Below, piece by piece: positions 1 to 10,975 of a DNA stretch of 64,000 nucleotides. This DNA is from Macropodus opercularis (lineage: Eukaryota; Chordata; Actinopteri; Anabantiformes; Osphronemidae): positions 72,001 through 136,000 of the forward strand of contig CM061099.1 in NCBI GenBank assembly GCA_030770545.1, read 5' to 3'. How positions within the stretch are numbered: position 1 is the first letter of the stretch; each line of letters opens with the position of its first letter. The notes below the pieces were generated by a model. The model did not search any database. It was not told where the DNA came from and was given only the letters and a program-made list of their open reading frames with translations. The position numbers were made by a program, and so were the translations under genes.

Positions 1-1159
1 GCCCAATCGTCGAGATTGATTATATCCACAGAGGTGCACCCCCCTCCGTTCGCATAACGAACCCATTCTTCACAGGCGTGAAGTAAAACCAAACTGGAGG
101 ATAAATCAGTGTCTTCACCAACTTCCCACAGACTGAAGAAGCCTCCTGGACAGATGGAGAAACGTTTCCACTAACTAGAAGAATCCAGTTGCCACGACTC
201 AACCTTCAGACAACTTCACGTGGATGAATGAGAATCTTCACAGTCATCCACAGAGGTGCAAAACTTTACTGTTTGACTAACATTATATCTGGATACATTG
301 GGCTGCATTTGTTGCAGCATCTGTTACAGACTGGGCAGATCAAGGAATTAAATACACCACGAACCACATAAAGGCATTAATGAAACATGATTACATCATA
401 CAACTGATTGAAACGTGGAGCGATTACACCTTTAAGCCAAGGAACGAACTTCAAGGATAACATACAACTTCTCTACGTTTCTGTATAACATAACTTAGCC
501 TTAGCAAACATGCACTGTCTGAATACTTCCATCTTCCATTCCTTCATCCTTGCTTAAGGCTCTGTGAGCATGGACCAAAGTTGCCAAAGAACTAGTGACA
601 TGTGTAAAAAGCCATGGGTCTGATGAGCCTGCTGTGGTCTCAGTCTGTTCTGAGCCATTCAACTGTAACCTATAGGCCTGATGGTGACGTATGTTTTTCA
701 GTTACTTGAGAGTCTTCATCAATAGTGTAACCTGTCATAACATGTGTTTCAAGAGGTCACTGACAAGTGCAACTGCCACGTTGTCTGAGCTCTGTGCAAC
801 CATCACCTGGTTCCTGAATTCAGACTTCAACCCACATCTGTCACCTATGACACAGTTGGTAGATGTGAATTTGGAATTTCTTGATTGTATATCTCCTCAT
901 GACGTATCTACAGCAGAGTGTCATTGATTCTGCCAAGCTTTCATTTCATCCTAACAGCTGCCGTCCATCTCTCGCCTATTATGAGATATGAGACATTGAA
1001 ATACTTTTACATTTAATTCTCTTCTATGTCACAGCCAACAGATGAAAATGTGGAATTTATCGCCTCCTTTATATCTCCTCATTGCCTGTACCTGATGTGA
1101 CTCTGCTCTATCTATCTATAAATTATTCATACTTCTGACTGAATTGAAATATTTTTTTC
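1..1159. repeat. Segmental duplication copy A, non-coding part
   Basis: This stretch matches 61549-62707 base for base at a constant offset of 61,548, with only scattered single-base differences (for example near 413, C here and T in the other copy). I see no convincing gene. The short open frames have no splice or codon signal and recur unchanged in copy C only because the DNA is duplicated. The first base of the window is already inside the duplication, so copy A may extend further left. Confidence 0.85.
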
Positions 1160-2218
1160 TACAGTGATGCCTCTTGGACATCGTCTTATCTTTTGGGAAA
1201 CGCATGTGTCATCTACCTGCTGCATCGGGCGCTGACTCACCTGGAGGCCATCAGAACCGCTGTCAGGGTCATGTTCTTTTACTTCTCCAGCACCTTCAAC
1301 ACCAGTGGACCAGCACTTCTGAGACAGAACCTGGAAGGAGCCGCAGTGGATGGACAACTGCTGGCGTGGACAACTGATCCCTCACCAACAGGCCACAGTA
1401 CGTGAGGCGACCAACTGTGGTCTGAGGTGCTGGTTTCCAGCTCTGGGCTCCTCAGGGGACGTTCTCTCACCGTCCTCTTCACACACAACACCAGCAGTCG
1501 TGGCCTCCAGAAGCTCTCAGAGGATTCGGCCATTGTTGGCTGTGAGTCTGAGGGGAACGAGCTGGATACGGGTCGTCATCGGGGACTTGGTGGACTGGTG
1601 TGAGAGCAACAACCTGCTTAAACACCAGGAGGACGAAGGAGATGGAGGAAACCATCACATCACACACCGGTGAGATTCCAGGGCTCAGACATGGAGACAG
1701 TGGACAGTTTAAAGGACCTGGTGTTCACCTCAACCGTGATCTGGACTGGACTCACAACAGTGACGTCCTGCACTAGAAGGACCAACGTGGCTCCAGCTGC
1801 TGAGACTGACTCCTCTGCAGGGAGCAGCCTCTGTGAGGACACTCTGTGACTCTGTGACTCTGTGGCCTCTGCTCTCACTACGCTGTGTCTGTGGGAGCAG
1901 GCAGCAGGACACAAAGAGACTCCACCATCCGGTCAGGAAGGAGTGGTACGGCAGACCTTCATTCCCACTGCTGTTAGACTGTACAACCAATCAACCAGCG
2001 TACAACTAACGGCCCCACCCTGCACATTATTTTGTATAGTTCGTTGGACATTTATGTGTTTTTTTGTAATTGTAAATATGTAAGATGGATCTTTCTTTGC
2101 ACACTTTCATTGTATTGCACCTTCATGGTGTAGTACGGTTTTTGTAGCTGTTGTAACAGTTGAATTATTTTACCTTACCTTGTGTATATATGCGCTAATG
2201 CATTAATGCATAATTATT
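1160..2218 (+). mobile_element. Degraded LINE (non-LTR retrotransposon) 3' part, copy A
   Basis: Plus-strand translation in shifting frames gives recognisable reverse-transcriptase pieces in the right order: a YLLHRALTHLE segment, then MFFYFSSTFNT (the FDFSSAFNTI-like palm motif, with the catalytic-side Asp replaced by Tyr), then VSSSGLLRG (a degraded form of the usual SSTGAPQG), then LQKLSEDSAIVG (the Y/F-ADD box degraded to SED). An A/T-rich 3' tail with ATGCATTAATGCAT follows. Several frameshifts and stops make it non-functional. Copies B (54831-56040) and C (62708-63770) carry the same lesions, so they are duplicates of one dead insertion. The exact LINE clade cannot be named from this fragment. 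Confidence 0.75.
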
Positions 2219-2239
2219 ATGCATTAATGCATAATTATA
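2198..2239. repeat. Tandemly doubled 21-bp palindromic LINE tail
   Basis: The perfect palindrome ATGCATTAATGCAT occurs at 2198-2211 and again at 2219-2232 inside a roughly 21-bp direct duplication. Copies B and C have it once and then continue into different sequence. Similarity between copy A and copies B and C stops here, so this marks the breakpoint of the duplication. Confidence 0.7.
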
Positions 2240-2255
2240 AGGAGCCAAACCACTA

Positions 2256-2440
2256 AGACCAGTTGACCTGACCTACCACCGTACCATGGAGAGGCTCATC
2301 CTCAGTCACCTTTGCTTTGTGGTAAGCAACAGAGGACACATATTCCCTTATTGTCCTGCTTTCAGGAACAAATGGATGCGTCGACCAAGAATCAACAGAG
2401 CTCACTTGCATCACTCAGGCTATGAGGAAGCGGAAACAGA
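2256..2440 (+). mobile_element. LINE reverse-transcriptase fragment (N-terminal RT)
   Basis: Plus-strand translation shows LRPVDLTYHRTMERLILSHL, which matches the RPVALTS...MERLVL-type region at the start of the RT domain in fish LINEs. It would normally lie upstream of the YLLHRAL segment seen at about 1200, so the order here is rearranged or this is an independent fragment. It is too short and degraded to be active. Confidence 0.55.
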
Positions 2441-3358
2441 AGCCTGCATATTGGTTAATAAATAGATGGCACTTGTATCACTCTAGATACAGTCTATGAG
2501 GAAATATGAGGGAGTCAAGAAATTCCAAATTTTGGGTCTGCCTATGGGTTAATACAATTCTTCCATCCTTTTTTTCCTTTAAAACTTATTTAGACAATAC
2601 ACATTGAAAGCTGTTCAATTAAAAGTTTAAACATGTTTGTATTTTCAAAGGTTAGACCTTTTTGTTCCTTCTTACATAGAGACGGTTGTCTCTACAACGT
2701 GGCTTTCAAAAAAGGTGTCAAAGATTAAAAAAAGATTATAGCCTGTACCTTTCATTCACTGAGCTCTTTTTGGTTTCTTCTTTCCACTAACACGCCTCCA
2801 TGTCCACATGTGACTAACTTTGTCTCTGTTCTCTCCTAGTTGTGCTTCTCTCTTTCTGTCTCTCTCTATTCTCATCTCCAGGTATTGTCTATTGACTCAG
2901 AGCTGTGTGTGTCCAGTGTTGCTGCTGGTCCAACCATCCTGCCTGTGTCTTCTTGCTGCTACGTAGGTGACTTGTATGTGAATTTGAATCATAATACATA
3001 CAATATTAGTAAAGTCTCTTTTTTCATAAATGTAATTTTGCAATGTGCAACAATTTGTTTTATTACCACCAAATGCTTGAAGACACTTTTAGGCAAGTAT
3101 TGTTTCATTAAGTTCACATAGATACTTCAAACTAAAGCACAGTATGTATGCACCCAATGGGATCCAGAGATCTGTCATAAGACACGTCTCTTGTACAGGT
3201 CTCTGAACCACACTTGTTCAAATCTAAGAAGGGGGTTGTAAGCATCCAATCTACGCCATCTAGATCACTGACTCTACTTCAACTTTGTAAAAGATTACTT
3301 TTGATATTATAGGATTCTTTTTAACCTAAAGTCAGCCAGACGGGCTCTCTTTCAACCT
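2441..3358. other. Intergenic stretch without recognised gene
   Basis: A/T-rich sequence with a pyrimidine-rich patch at about 2830-2880 followed by CAGGT. That could look like an acceptor, but no continuing exon is supported. A 93-codon plus-strand open frame (2840-3121) has no recognisable domain and becomes A/T-rich low-complexity sequence. I see no RNA gene. Confidence 0.5.
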
Positions 3359-3511
3359 TCAAACTATTACTTGTTTATCTACATGGTGGACATTCTTTAT
3401 AGACTCAAAGTATAAAAAAAAGAAAGAAAAAAAACTTCCTGCACCACTATACCCATGCTTTAAGCCAAACATATGTGCAAGACTTTCCACAACATTTTCA
3501 TATATTGGAAA
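3359..3511 (-). other. Candidate terminal exon of the small membrane-protein gene
   Basis: If intron 5 of the small membrane-protein gene ends at an AAAG acceptor just above 3511, the frame continues in phase 0 for 50 codons to a stop at 3359-3361. The resulting tail would begin FPIYENV, a Tyr-based cytoplasmic-tail-like motif. The acceptor lacks a good polypyrimidine tract, and part of the tail is encoded by a T-rich run (FFSFFFLYF), so this is tentative. Otherwise the protein would stop six codons into the intron after exon 5, at 3737-3739. Confidence 0.25.
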
Positions 3512-3754
3512 CTTTAATTCTGTTAGTGATAACATACCATAACATATCACACAACATTTTCAAGTTAAACCACATTAGAACAGGTCCTGGATTTCTATTT
3601 TAATCTTCCAAAATACAGCATCATGGAAACAAAAACTGCTTTGAACAATGCAGAATTAGTTATAGTTTTAATGAACCATTGTATGTTTCAATTGCACTAA
3701 GGTTTTGATACTTAAGGTAGAGAACATAAAATACACTTATTTACACTTGCTTAC

Positions 3755-4910
3755 CAGGCTGTATAACAAATAGATGATGAAGCTAACTGCCACAATGGCC
3801 ACTGCCATGAAGGCATAGATGACAACTGTGTCTTGACAATCTTCTCCATTATTGCAGCACTAAAAGACACGAAAGATTTGTTTGCCATCTTTGTAAAGTC
3901 AAAGAGCAATGTATGGTTTATGTGATCTTGTCACTTACTATTCCTGTAGTTACAACCACAGTGGGTGGAGGTGAGTTTTCCTCCCTTTGCATATCATCGC
4001 CGTAAGGAGCTGGCTGTTAAACGTACAAAATATTTTTTAAGACATTTTTTTATTTAGACATTTCTTTCTTTTACTTTGAATATAGATCAATAGAAAAAAC
4101 AATTCAAAATGTACTGCTGCACAAACATTCTTACTGCTGGATTTGTGTTTGTTTGGATAAGGCGCATCTCAATGAAAGCACTGGCCATGTCCCCTGCTAA
4201 CACAAAACACATTCATTCAAAAGTTAATAATCTAATTATAGTATATTATTCAAAACAATATGTTAAATATAAATACCTGTTAAAATTGAAGTTTCCGATC
4301 AATATACTGTAAACATTTTGCTAAGTCTTTCCAATGCTTTATAGAGACATAGTAAAATGTTAAATGTTAGGTTAATAAAAGATACTGTCAAATAAAAACA
4401 GTATATAGTACTAACAGGTTAGTCATACTGTGCATCAAGATTAGCATTTTCGTTGCAACAGTTTGATGACCATAGATATAAACACATACATAAACAAACC
4501 AAGTTTACAGATAAGAAGTTCTCATTATTAACTTTAGGTTCTTACTGTTTATTTTCTTATTGTTCTCCATTGCTGACCTTGATTTGTCGGTGACTTCCAA
4601 ACTTGGTATCTAAAGCAGAAGCATAGAAACAAATGACAAATTGGTCTCTACTATGACTTTTTACCTACACAACTAGTATCATATTTCATATTTCAATCTG
4701 TATTTAAAGTAACCTAGATAACAGTTTGGAAAAATAAGTTGACAAGTTCACAATTACATCTTTTATGATCTTTTTCATGTCAAGATTTTTCCTGTTCAAA
4801 ACAGTTTGTTACAGAGGGATGTTACACACTACAATAAGACAAAAGACTTACTGGTTTCAGCAAATTGTCTATCAGAACATTTAATAAATTAGAGAACACT
4901 TACTCACCAT
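3755..4910 (-). CDS. Small single-pass membrane protein gene (5 exons supported)
   Basis: I do not recognise the family. Five minus-strand exons join in frame with GT-AG introns: 4908-4910 (ATG as the last three bases of exon 1), 4546-4609, 4135-4193, 3939-4013 and 3755-3859, giving 102 residues. Introns are 79-352 bp. The N-terminal two thirds is hydrophilic and Pro-rich (NPAPAPYGDD, SPPPTVVV). A CCNNGEDC cluster follows at residues 68-75, then a hydrophobic transmembrane segment at about 79-99. There is no N-terminal signal peptide, so the helix would act as a signal anchor or tail anchor. The 3' end is uncertain (see 3359-3511). An internal Met (residue 15) in exon 2 could be the start if exon 1 is untranslated. 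Four splice junctions in phase argue for a real gene. No function is inferred. Confidence 0.6.
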
Positions 4911-5040
4911 GTGCTTCTCACAACTACTACACTTCTTACTTCCCACTTCCTGTGTACAGAGGAAGTCCAGGTTTTCATCTACACACAAGAGCCAAACTAT
5001 ATATTGAAATGTGGAATGTAAATCCATTACATAGTCAATT
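4738..5040 (-). promoter_or_regulatory. Duplicated promoter/first-exon segment, copy 1
   Basis: The segment includes the first exon of the small membrane-protein gene, which ends in CACATG followed by GTGAGTAAG (donor at 4907). It resembles 60972-61322 over about 300 bp with many substitutions and small indels. Conserved stretches include GGGATGTTACACACT, the exon/donor, and GAGGAAGTCCAGGTTTTCAT. The two are therefore older paralogues than the near-identical LINE blocks. A transcription start is inferred from the exon, not seen. Confidence 0.55.
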
Positions 5041-6047
5041 TTGTTTTTTTTCCCACTTAGTGTGACAAAAAAAAAACTTTATATATTTGCGCGTGAATCA
5101 GACTCTCTGCTGCTGTGAGACTCTACAGTTTAGTGTTGTGGAAAAAATTCTACATTAATTTGAAAGTTGCTCATTCTCAAACGAATTGAAGGGATCAAAA
5201 CATGGAAATGTGATGAATCGTCTCTGTTTAATTTGCATGTCGACATGGAGAGGCAGCAGTCATCTCAGCAGCCTTCTGATGAGTGTTAGAACAAGAGCTT
5301 CCTAGATACAGAGACAGAGTTTACCCACATGGTGTGACAATTTCGTGGCCTTGCTTATCTAAATGTTTATTCCATTTGGCCAACAGACGAACCCCCAGGT
5401 AGTCACTGCTGAATCGACAACGACCATGTAGTGGCCAGAGATGTCCCAACTCAGAAGAATTCAAGCCGAGGCAGCATTAGGTTCAAATAATCAAACATGA
5501 ATTTAATTTCAGTGGCGAGATGAGAAATATGCAAAGGCAGGCAAACAAAGTCACCTCTCTCTCCCGCAGGAGACGCTCACAGACGCTGGCTGTGTCCCCC
5601 AGCTCCCTAACCTGGCACAGCTCACATCTCCCTCGTCTCCTTCTAGGGAGGTGGTTTAAACCCTGAACAAGCGTCAGAATGTGAAGATTTCATACCAACA
5701 ATTGTTTGTCCAAATTCCTTTGTTCAACAGCTCAGACTGTTTTGTCTAAAAGCCAGATTGTCTTCATTCCCAAGGCCAGCAATTCTGCACAGCCTAGACA
5801 GGACCTGTTCTACTCTATTCTCAACCCTTTAGCCTGAACCACACGTATATGTGCCAAATATATATTCCACTACAAATATGCAGGGACCTTGACTACTACA
5901 ACCACATGAATATCAAAACGCCATTGATCAGCACTAATAACACTCCCTTCCTTTCCCTTTGTTTCCTCCTTCCTGTGAAACATCAAAACCCTCTGTTATT
6001 CGCAAACACAAATGTTGGTTCCCATTTGTTAATTTTTCTCCCACAGT
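5041..6047. other. Intergenic stretch without recognised gene
   Basis: Mixed-composition sequence upstream of the small membrane-protein gene. The stretch at about 5500-5660 is richer in C and could be a retroviral LTR or other repeat remnant, but I see no TG...CA ends, terminal repeats or coding frame to support that. Plus-strand open frames at 5849-6141 have no recognisable features. Confidence 0.4.
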
Positions 6048-6249
6048 AGGAAGAATTGGTACAGCAGATCCTTCATTCCCACTGCTGTTAGACTGTACTT
6101 TTTTGGACATTTATGTACAGCATTTTGTATTTGTAACGTAATTGTAAATTTAAAATTTGTATAATGGATCGGTTTCTTCTTTGTTCTCCACTCATTGTTT
6201 TGCACCTGCTGATTGTTTGTGGCTGTTATAACAATTGATTTTTCCCACT
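6048..6249 (+). mobile_element. LINE 3'-end fragment (divergent relative of copies A-C)
   Basis: The sequence from GGTACAGCAGATCCTTCATT through CTGTTAGACTGTAC to GGCTGTTATAACAATTGA matches the 3' end of the LINE at 1945-2165 with many substitutions and a deletion. It is thus an independent, older copy of the same family. It abuts the truncated pol end of the retrovirus fragment. Confidence 0.7.
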
Positions 6250-6652
6250 GAATCCCAGCCTCTGCTTCCAGTTTCAGGGGATACTGTGGTTTCCAGGGAG
6301 GCCTACATCCTGGTTTAAGATGAACTTCCACCGGTTGTGCGGACTGAATGAAGCCTACATCAGTATCATGTTTTGACCACAGTTTATCTGGTACTCTTCT
6401 CACCATCTCCTTCTCCAGATCAGAATGCTGGCAGCAGAGTGTTGCCTGGCGTGGGAGGCGTACAGCCTGTGGGGAAGCCCATCCCTCAGCTGAAATGGCT
6501 ATTTTAAGAAAAGACTCATCCTCACTCAACCAAATGTGTTTGTTTTCTGTTGGCACAAATTTAGCTTCCTGGGACTGAACAAGCATGGGACCCAAATGTT
6601 TGGGTTCAAAGTCTGGGTTAACTAACAAGGTCACATGCGGAATGTGCACCAA
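6250..6652 (-). pseudogene. pol: Retroviral polymerase N-terminal fragment
   Basis: About 130 codons of the minus-strand frame that starts at 6652 are retroviral: VPDKLWSKHDTDVGF, then VEVHLKPGCRPPWKPQYPLK followed by EAEAGI. This is the segment just before the reverse-transcriptase fingers, where inhibitory-substrate and QYPL motifs are conserved. The palm, RNase H and integrase are absent because the frame runs into LINE 3' sequence at about 6249. It overlaps the protease piece in a different frame, which shows a frameshift. Confidence 0.7.
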
Positions 6653-6851
6653 ATGGCCCAGCCATTGCGTCTCGTCCCAGTAGGTTTATAGGTGTCTGAT
6701 CGGATATCAACATTGGCAGCTCCACAGTTTTTCCCTGGAACGCAAAGGAACAGGTTCTGAGATTGGGAATCAGTTGGTTTGTCCCTGAGAATCCAACAAT
6801 CTGCATAAATTGTCCAGATCTTGGGAGGTAGTCAGCATCCATGCGACTCAC
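6618..6851 (-). pseudogene. pro: Retroviral protease fragment lacking the active site
   Basis: A roughly 77-codon minus-strand frame contains VELPMLISDQTPINLLGRDAM, where LLGRD is the conserved C-terminal motif of retropepsins. A flap-like glycine stretch (IVGFSG) precedes it. The catalytic Asp-Thr/Ser-Gly that should lie upstream is not present. The corresponding stretch is interrupted by stops near the frame start, so it cannot be an active protease. The pol fragment follows in another frame. Confidence 0.65.
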
Positions 6852-7244
6852 ACATGTTCAGAGGTTTACCAGCTACAAATACTGGCACCATAGGCTCTTC
6901 ATCAGGGTTTGAAGATGATATTAATGGCAACTAACACCCTCCCAGATTCCGTTGACTCTCAGGGCATCCCTAGTAATCGGCCGGAGGACCCTGCCACGGA
7001 TTGGTAGGTCTCCTCTGCCCTGGCATTGCCTGTCCACTTGGATCAAATCCAAAGTCCCGCAGCCACCTGAAACACTGGCTCCTTATATGTCCTTCTTTCC
7101 AAATCTACCAGCAGCTACTCTGCCAGCGGAATATCCCCCTCTCATTCGTGGAGGGCCACGAAGCACTGCTGCGTGCTGCTTAGTTACAGCATCCACGACC
7201 TGTATAAGAAATGGCATGTTATATAGTCCAACAGCATCACTTAG

Positions 7245-7553
7245 CTAGTTCTGGGCTGGCAAGGGCAAACCATCAATTATTAGTTTCCGAAGAGCCTGCC
7301 CATGAAAAATGTCCTCCTCAGGTTTTGCACCTGTTTGTCTTATCCACTCTTTTCGAGTGAGGTGTGCATAGGCTTGTGGGCTCTCATCATCTTTTACGGG
7401 CACAGTCACGATGCTGTCAGGCTGGATTCTCGTGGCATAGCGTAATCTCAGGACTGTCAACAGTGTGTTGCAGTGTCTGATGAAAAGTTCCCCTTCATGG
7501 GCCTTTTTCCCCACATACACACTTAACTGTGCTGGGGTCAAAAGGTCAAAAGA
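7245..7553 (-). pseudogene. gag: Retroviral Gag capsid C-terminal fragment
   Basis: About 100 codons are open on the minus strand to a stop at 7245-7247. The pattern DDESPQAYAHLTRKEW...TG followed by LRKLIIDGLP resembles the gammaretroviral-type capsid region in which an ESPxxF-like motif precedes a Trp and a conserved helix. Gag is needed for particle assembly; this piece lacks matrix and most of capsid. Reading upstream continues into macrosatellite sequence, so the fragment was truncated by the array junction. Confidence 0.55.
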
Positions 7554-10224
7554 TTCCAACTGCAGAACGGAGAGGCTCAAGCAAGCAGAAAGTCTGAAAA
7601 AAGAAGTGTGCTGAGGGGAAACCCCACGACAGCCTCCAGCTCAAACGCTCAGGCGAGGGGGAGAAAAGGAAAAGAGTTGAGCAATGGCAAACAGAGCAGG
7701 CGACAGCATGGAGATCACAGCAGTGAGGATGAACAGGAGCTGTATGCAGAAAACTCATATGTTGCTGTACAATTCACCCCCATAGCGCGGAAAAAGCCTC
7801 CAACCACAAAAGACCCAGTCAAAATGACCAATAACACAGTGTTACGACGGACCTATGGAGAGCTGGGAGAGGCTGCAGCAGTCATCACAGACGCCAACCT
7901 GGTTTGTGAGAGAGATGCTGAGAGACAGATGGGCAGCTATGGCAGGCAGTGATTGTCAGACACCTGTAACTGCAGCCAGTCAACATCGTGCACCCATCTC
8001 TCAGCATGCAGCGGTCCTCGTTCCGGTGAAAAGCACGTGGACCGGAGGCGTCATCCATGTAGCACATCCAGGGTTTCGAGGAGACAGTGCAACATTCCCA
8101 AGCAAATGTGGCTGCAGCCGTGGGTGTGGCGCTAAACATGGCCCACGAGAGTGATGTGGAATCAGCCCTCATTTCAGTGACATCCTTTGATGCTCCTTTG
8201 ATTGCCTGGTGGAACGAGGGGTCATAGCAGCTGTAAAGAAGCACGACCAGAGCGAAGGCATACGGACCAAACTGAAGACAGTGATAATAGAATAGAACCT
8301 GCAGATGTTCCCGGGTGGTCCTGATGACGCAGACCAAGGAGAGGAGGTGGTACTGCCTACGCCCTTTCAGGCGTTAAATGCACCGAACGAGCCACCAGAT
8401 GTGTTTTCACCTGCGGAGCGGCCTGGCACACCCCACCCTGGGTTTGCAGGCAGAGCTGAAGCTGATTCAGACACGAGAGGCGGCGTGGAGAGAAACCTGC
8501 AAAGGGGCTCGAGGGCACAGACTGTGCATAGAAGCACGTCGACGACTACACCGACGGGCCAGACACCAAACTCACCCAGAAAAAGCCCTCACCAACCGAG
8601 ACCTGGTCAAGCTCCGCCACCTGACCTAGGTAGACAGTGGAGTGTTGTCGCGCAGGCTAACGGGCAGCACTCGGTGCCAGAACGAGAGCCTGAGTCTGGG
8701 GCAGATGGAGAAGCGTCAGCACCAGAGGAGGATGAGGATGACAACAGCTGGATCTGGGAAGAAACACCAGCAAAGCCACTGAGAACCGGCACATACAGGA
8801 AAGCAGGGAAAAGAAAACCGAAATACCACGACCCTCTGCAAGTGCCTGAGAGGTCGGCTCCAGACCCGAGATGGGGACCTTTAAGGTCAAAAGACGGGAG
8901 AGCAGTTTATGTGCCAGCAGTGGACCAGACAGGGAGACGGAGCGTATGCATACGGTGACTACTGCAACATAGCGAACATGCCTCCCTAAGTGAAGCTGGC
9001 TCAAGCTGATAACCTGACTGATGGCTTCAGACAAGCTTACGTGGAAAGAGCACATGACTTCCTGCTGAAGACAGTAAAACCCAGAATAGCCACGATTGTA
9101 AGGGATGCTGCACAAGAGGAATCAGAGTCGAGTGACGACGATTACGTTCCCGCCCGGCGAGCAGAGAGAGGAAGAGTCTCCCTGGAGCACAGCTACGCAG
9201 CAAGCCATGCACGTGGACATGAGAGTGAGAGACAACTACAAACAGAGCCCTGCATTCAAACAAAAAGAGGAGGTGAGAGCTGCACCGACCATGACTCACC
9301 TCAGAGCGGCGGGGACGACCGAGACAGGCGAACCAGAATCTACAAAGAGTTAGAGGGTCGTTGATGCTAACCGTTCGGCCAAACTATCCAGGTGAAGCAG
9401 CCAACAGCTACCTGTGTGATACCTGGAGAACGGTGAACAACCAGCGCCCTTCGGAACAGACTGAAAATCTCTGGATAGGAAAGGTGATGCAGATCCAAGT
9501 ATCTGAAGACACAACAGCTGATGAATTCTCTGAAACAGTGACAACGGGAGCAGGAGATGACGAAGATGCTAAAGCACAGAGGCTAAGGGCACGACTGAGG
9601 GAAGGCGAAGACCTGGCCACGCCGTGGGCGAGTGAGAGACACGCCGTTCTCCAGAGAAGAGCCATCTCCTTCCTAGCCAAAGTTACTGAAGGGCTACCTG
9701 GAGGAGTAGCTTTGAAAAGAATGCACTAAAGCACCCGCACTGAGCGTGACATCAGAAAGGCAGTGGTGGAGATTCTTGATCTCAACACGGTGAGATTAAG
9801 AGAAGCCGCTGTTAAAGGAGTGGAGCAGCTGAAACCAGCACCAATCAAGAGAGGAAAACTAGGAGCCGAAAGGTCGATGGCTTCTTGAGCACAGGATCTA
9901 CCACGCTGGATAAAAATAGCCAGTGTCCAAGGTGTGGTTATCACGAGGAGAGGGCACCAGAGGCTCTGGGTCGGCAGAGCCGTGAAGAAACTGTACTTCG
10001 CTAAAAAAGCCTACATTAGCGAATGGGAAGCTGAATCAATATTGTGGAGACAAGCCCCAGATGGAGCGTGCGGAAGCTGCGGCGGGTCCATAGACCTCCC
10101 CATCGTCTGGAAAGGCCCAAGCATGGAAAGGCCAAATCGCGTGGCGGACGGGGGAGAAAGATGCTTGCTATGGATTGGATGGAGTGAGTCCAAATCCTGT
10201 CAAGGTAATGGATGCAGTCTTCGG
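7554..10224 (+). repeat. Array unit 1 (edge copy, 2,671 bp)
   Basis: The most divergent unit. It lacks 12 bp of the GATGAG run in the acidic coding stretch (so its long ATG frame at 8305-8958 has 217 codons rather than 221). It has CGA changed to TGA at 9886-9888, adding a stop to the long frame, and carries the GTA (Val) variant near codon 16 of the ATG frame. Confidence 0.95.
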
Positions 10225-10975
10225 TTCCAACTGCAGAACGGAGAGGCTCAAGCAAGCAGAAAGTCTGAAAAAAGAAGTGTGCTGAGGGGAAACCCCACGA
10301 CAGCCTCCAGCTCAAACGCTCAGGCGAGGGGGAGAAAAGGAAAAGAGTTGAGCAATGGCAAACAGAGCAGGCGACAGCATGGAGATCACAGCAGTGAGGA
10401 TGAACAGGAGCTGTATGCAGAAAACTCATATGTTGCTGTACAATTCACCCCCATAGCGCGGAAAAAGCCTCCAACCACAAAAGACCCAGTCAAAATGACC
10501 AATAACACAGTGTTACGACGGACCTATGGAGAGCTGGGAGAGGCTGCAGCAGTCATCACAGACGCCAACCTGGTTTGTGAGAGAGATGCTGAGAGACAGA
10601 TGGGCAGCTATGGCAGGCAGTGATTGTCAGACACCTGTAACTGCAGCCAGTCAACATCGTGCACCCATCTCTCAGCATGCAGCGGTCCTCGTTCCGGTGA
10701 AAAGCACGTGGACCGGAGGCGTCATCCATGTAGCACATCCAGGGTTTCGAGGAGACAGTGCAACATTCCCAAGCAAATGTGGCTGCAGCCGTGGGTGTGG
10801 CGCTAAACATGGCCCACGAGAGTGATGTGGAATCAGCCCTCATTTCAGTGACATCCTTTGATGCTCCTTTGATTGCCTGGTGGAACGAGGGGTCATAGCA
10901 GCTGTAAAGAAGCACGACCAGAGCGAAGGCATACGGACCAAACTGAAGACAGTGATAATAGAATAGAACCTGCAG

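Larger units (their letters stand above)
6250..7553 (-). mobile_element. Endogenous retrovirus remnant (gag-pro-pol fragments)
   Basis: Minus-strand frames give, in retroviral order, a Gag capsid C-terminal piece, a degraded nucleocapsid region, a protease piece and the N-terminal end of the polymerase. All are interrupted by stops and frame changes. Possible degenerate zinc-knuckle residues begin near 7074, with two metal ligands replaced. The right end is cut off exactly at the first base of the macrosatellite (7554), and the left end is cut off by a LINE 3' end. No LTRs are visible. The pol motifs suggest gamma/epsilon-type rather than beta-type affinity. Confidence 0.7.

Noticed and set aside
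1174..1673. Protein-coding gene on the plus strand in copies A, B and C
   Set aside because: The overlapping frames reconstruct LINE reverse-transcriptase motifs with multiple frameshifts; all copies share the damage.
2840..3121. 93-codon plus-strand gene
   Set aside because: No recognisable domain, A/T-rich low-complexity end, no supporting splice partner.
4849..4872. 17-nt microexon between the first two exons of the small membrane-protein gene
   Set aside because: It has AG and GTAAGT borders but would leave a 35-nt intron and puts a stop in frame.
7885..8337. Array as part of the neighbouring endogenous retrovirus
   Set aside because: The retroviral frames are on the minus strand and end at 7554; I found no LTR, protease, RT or integrase motif on either strand of the unit. 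A remote Gag relationship cannot be excluded.
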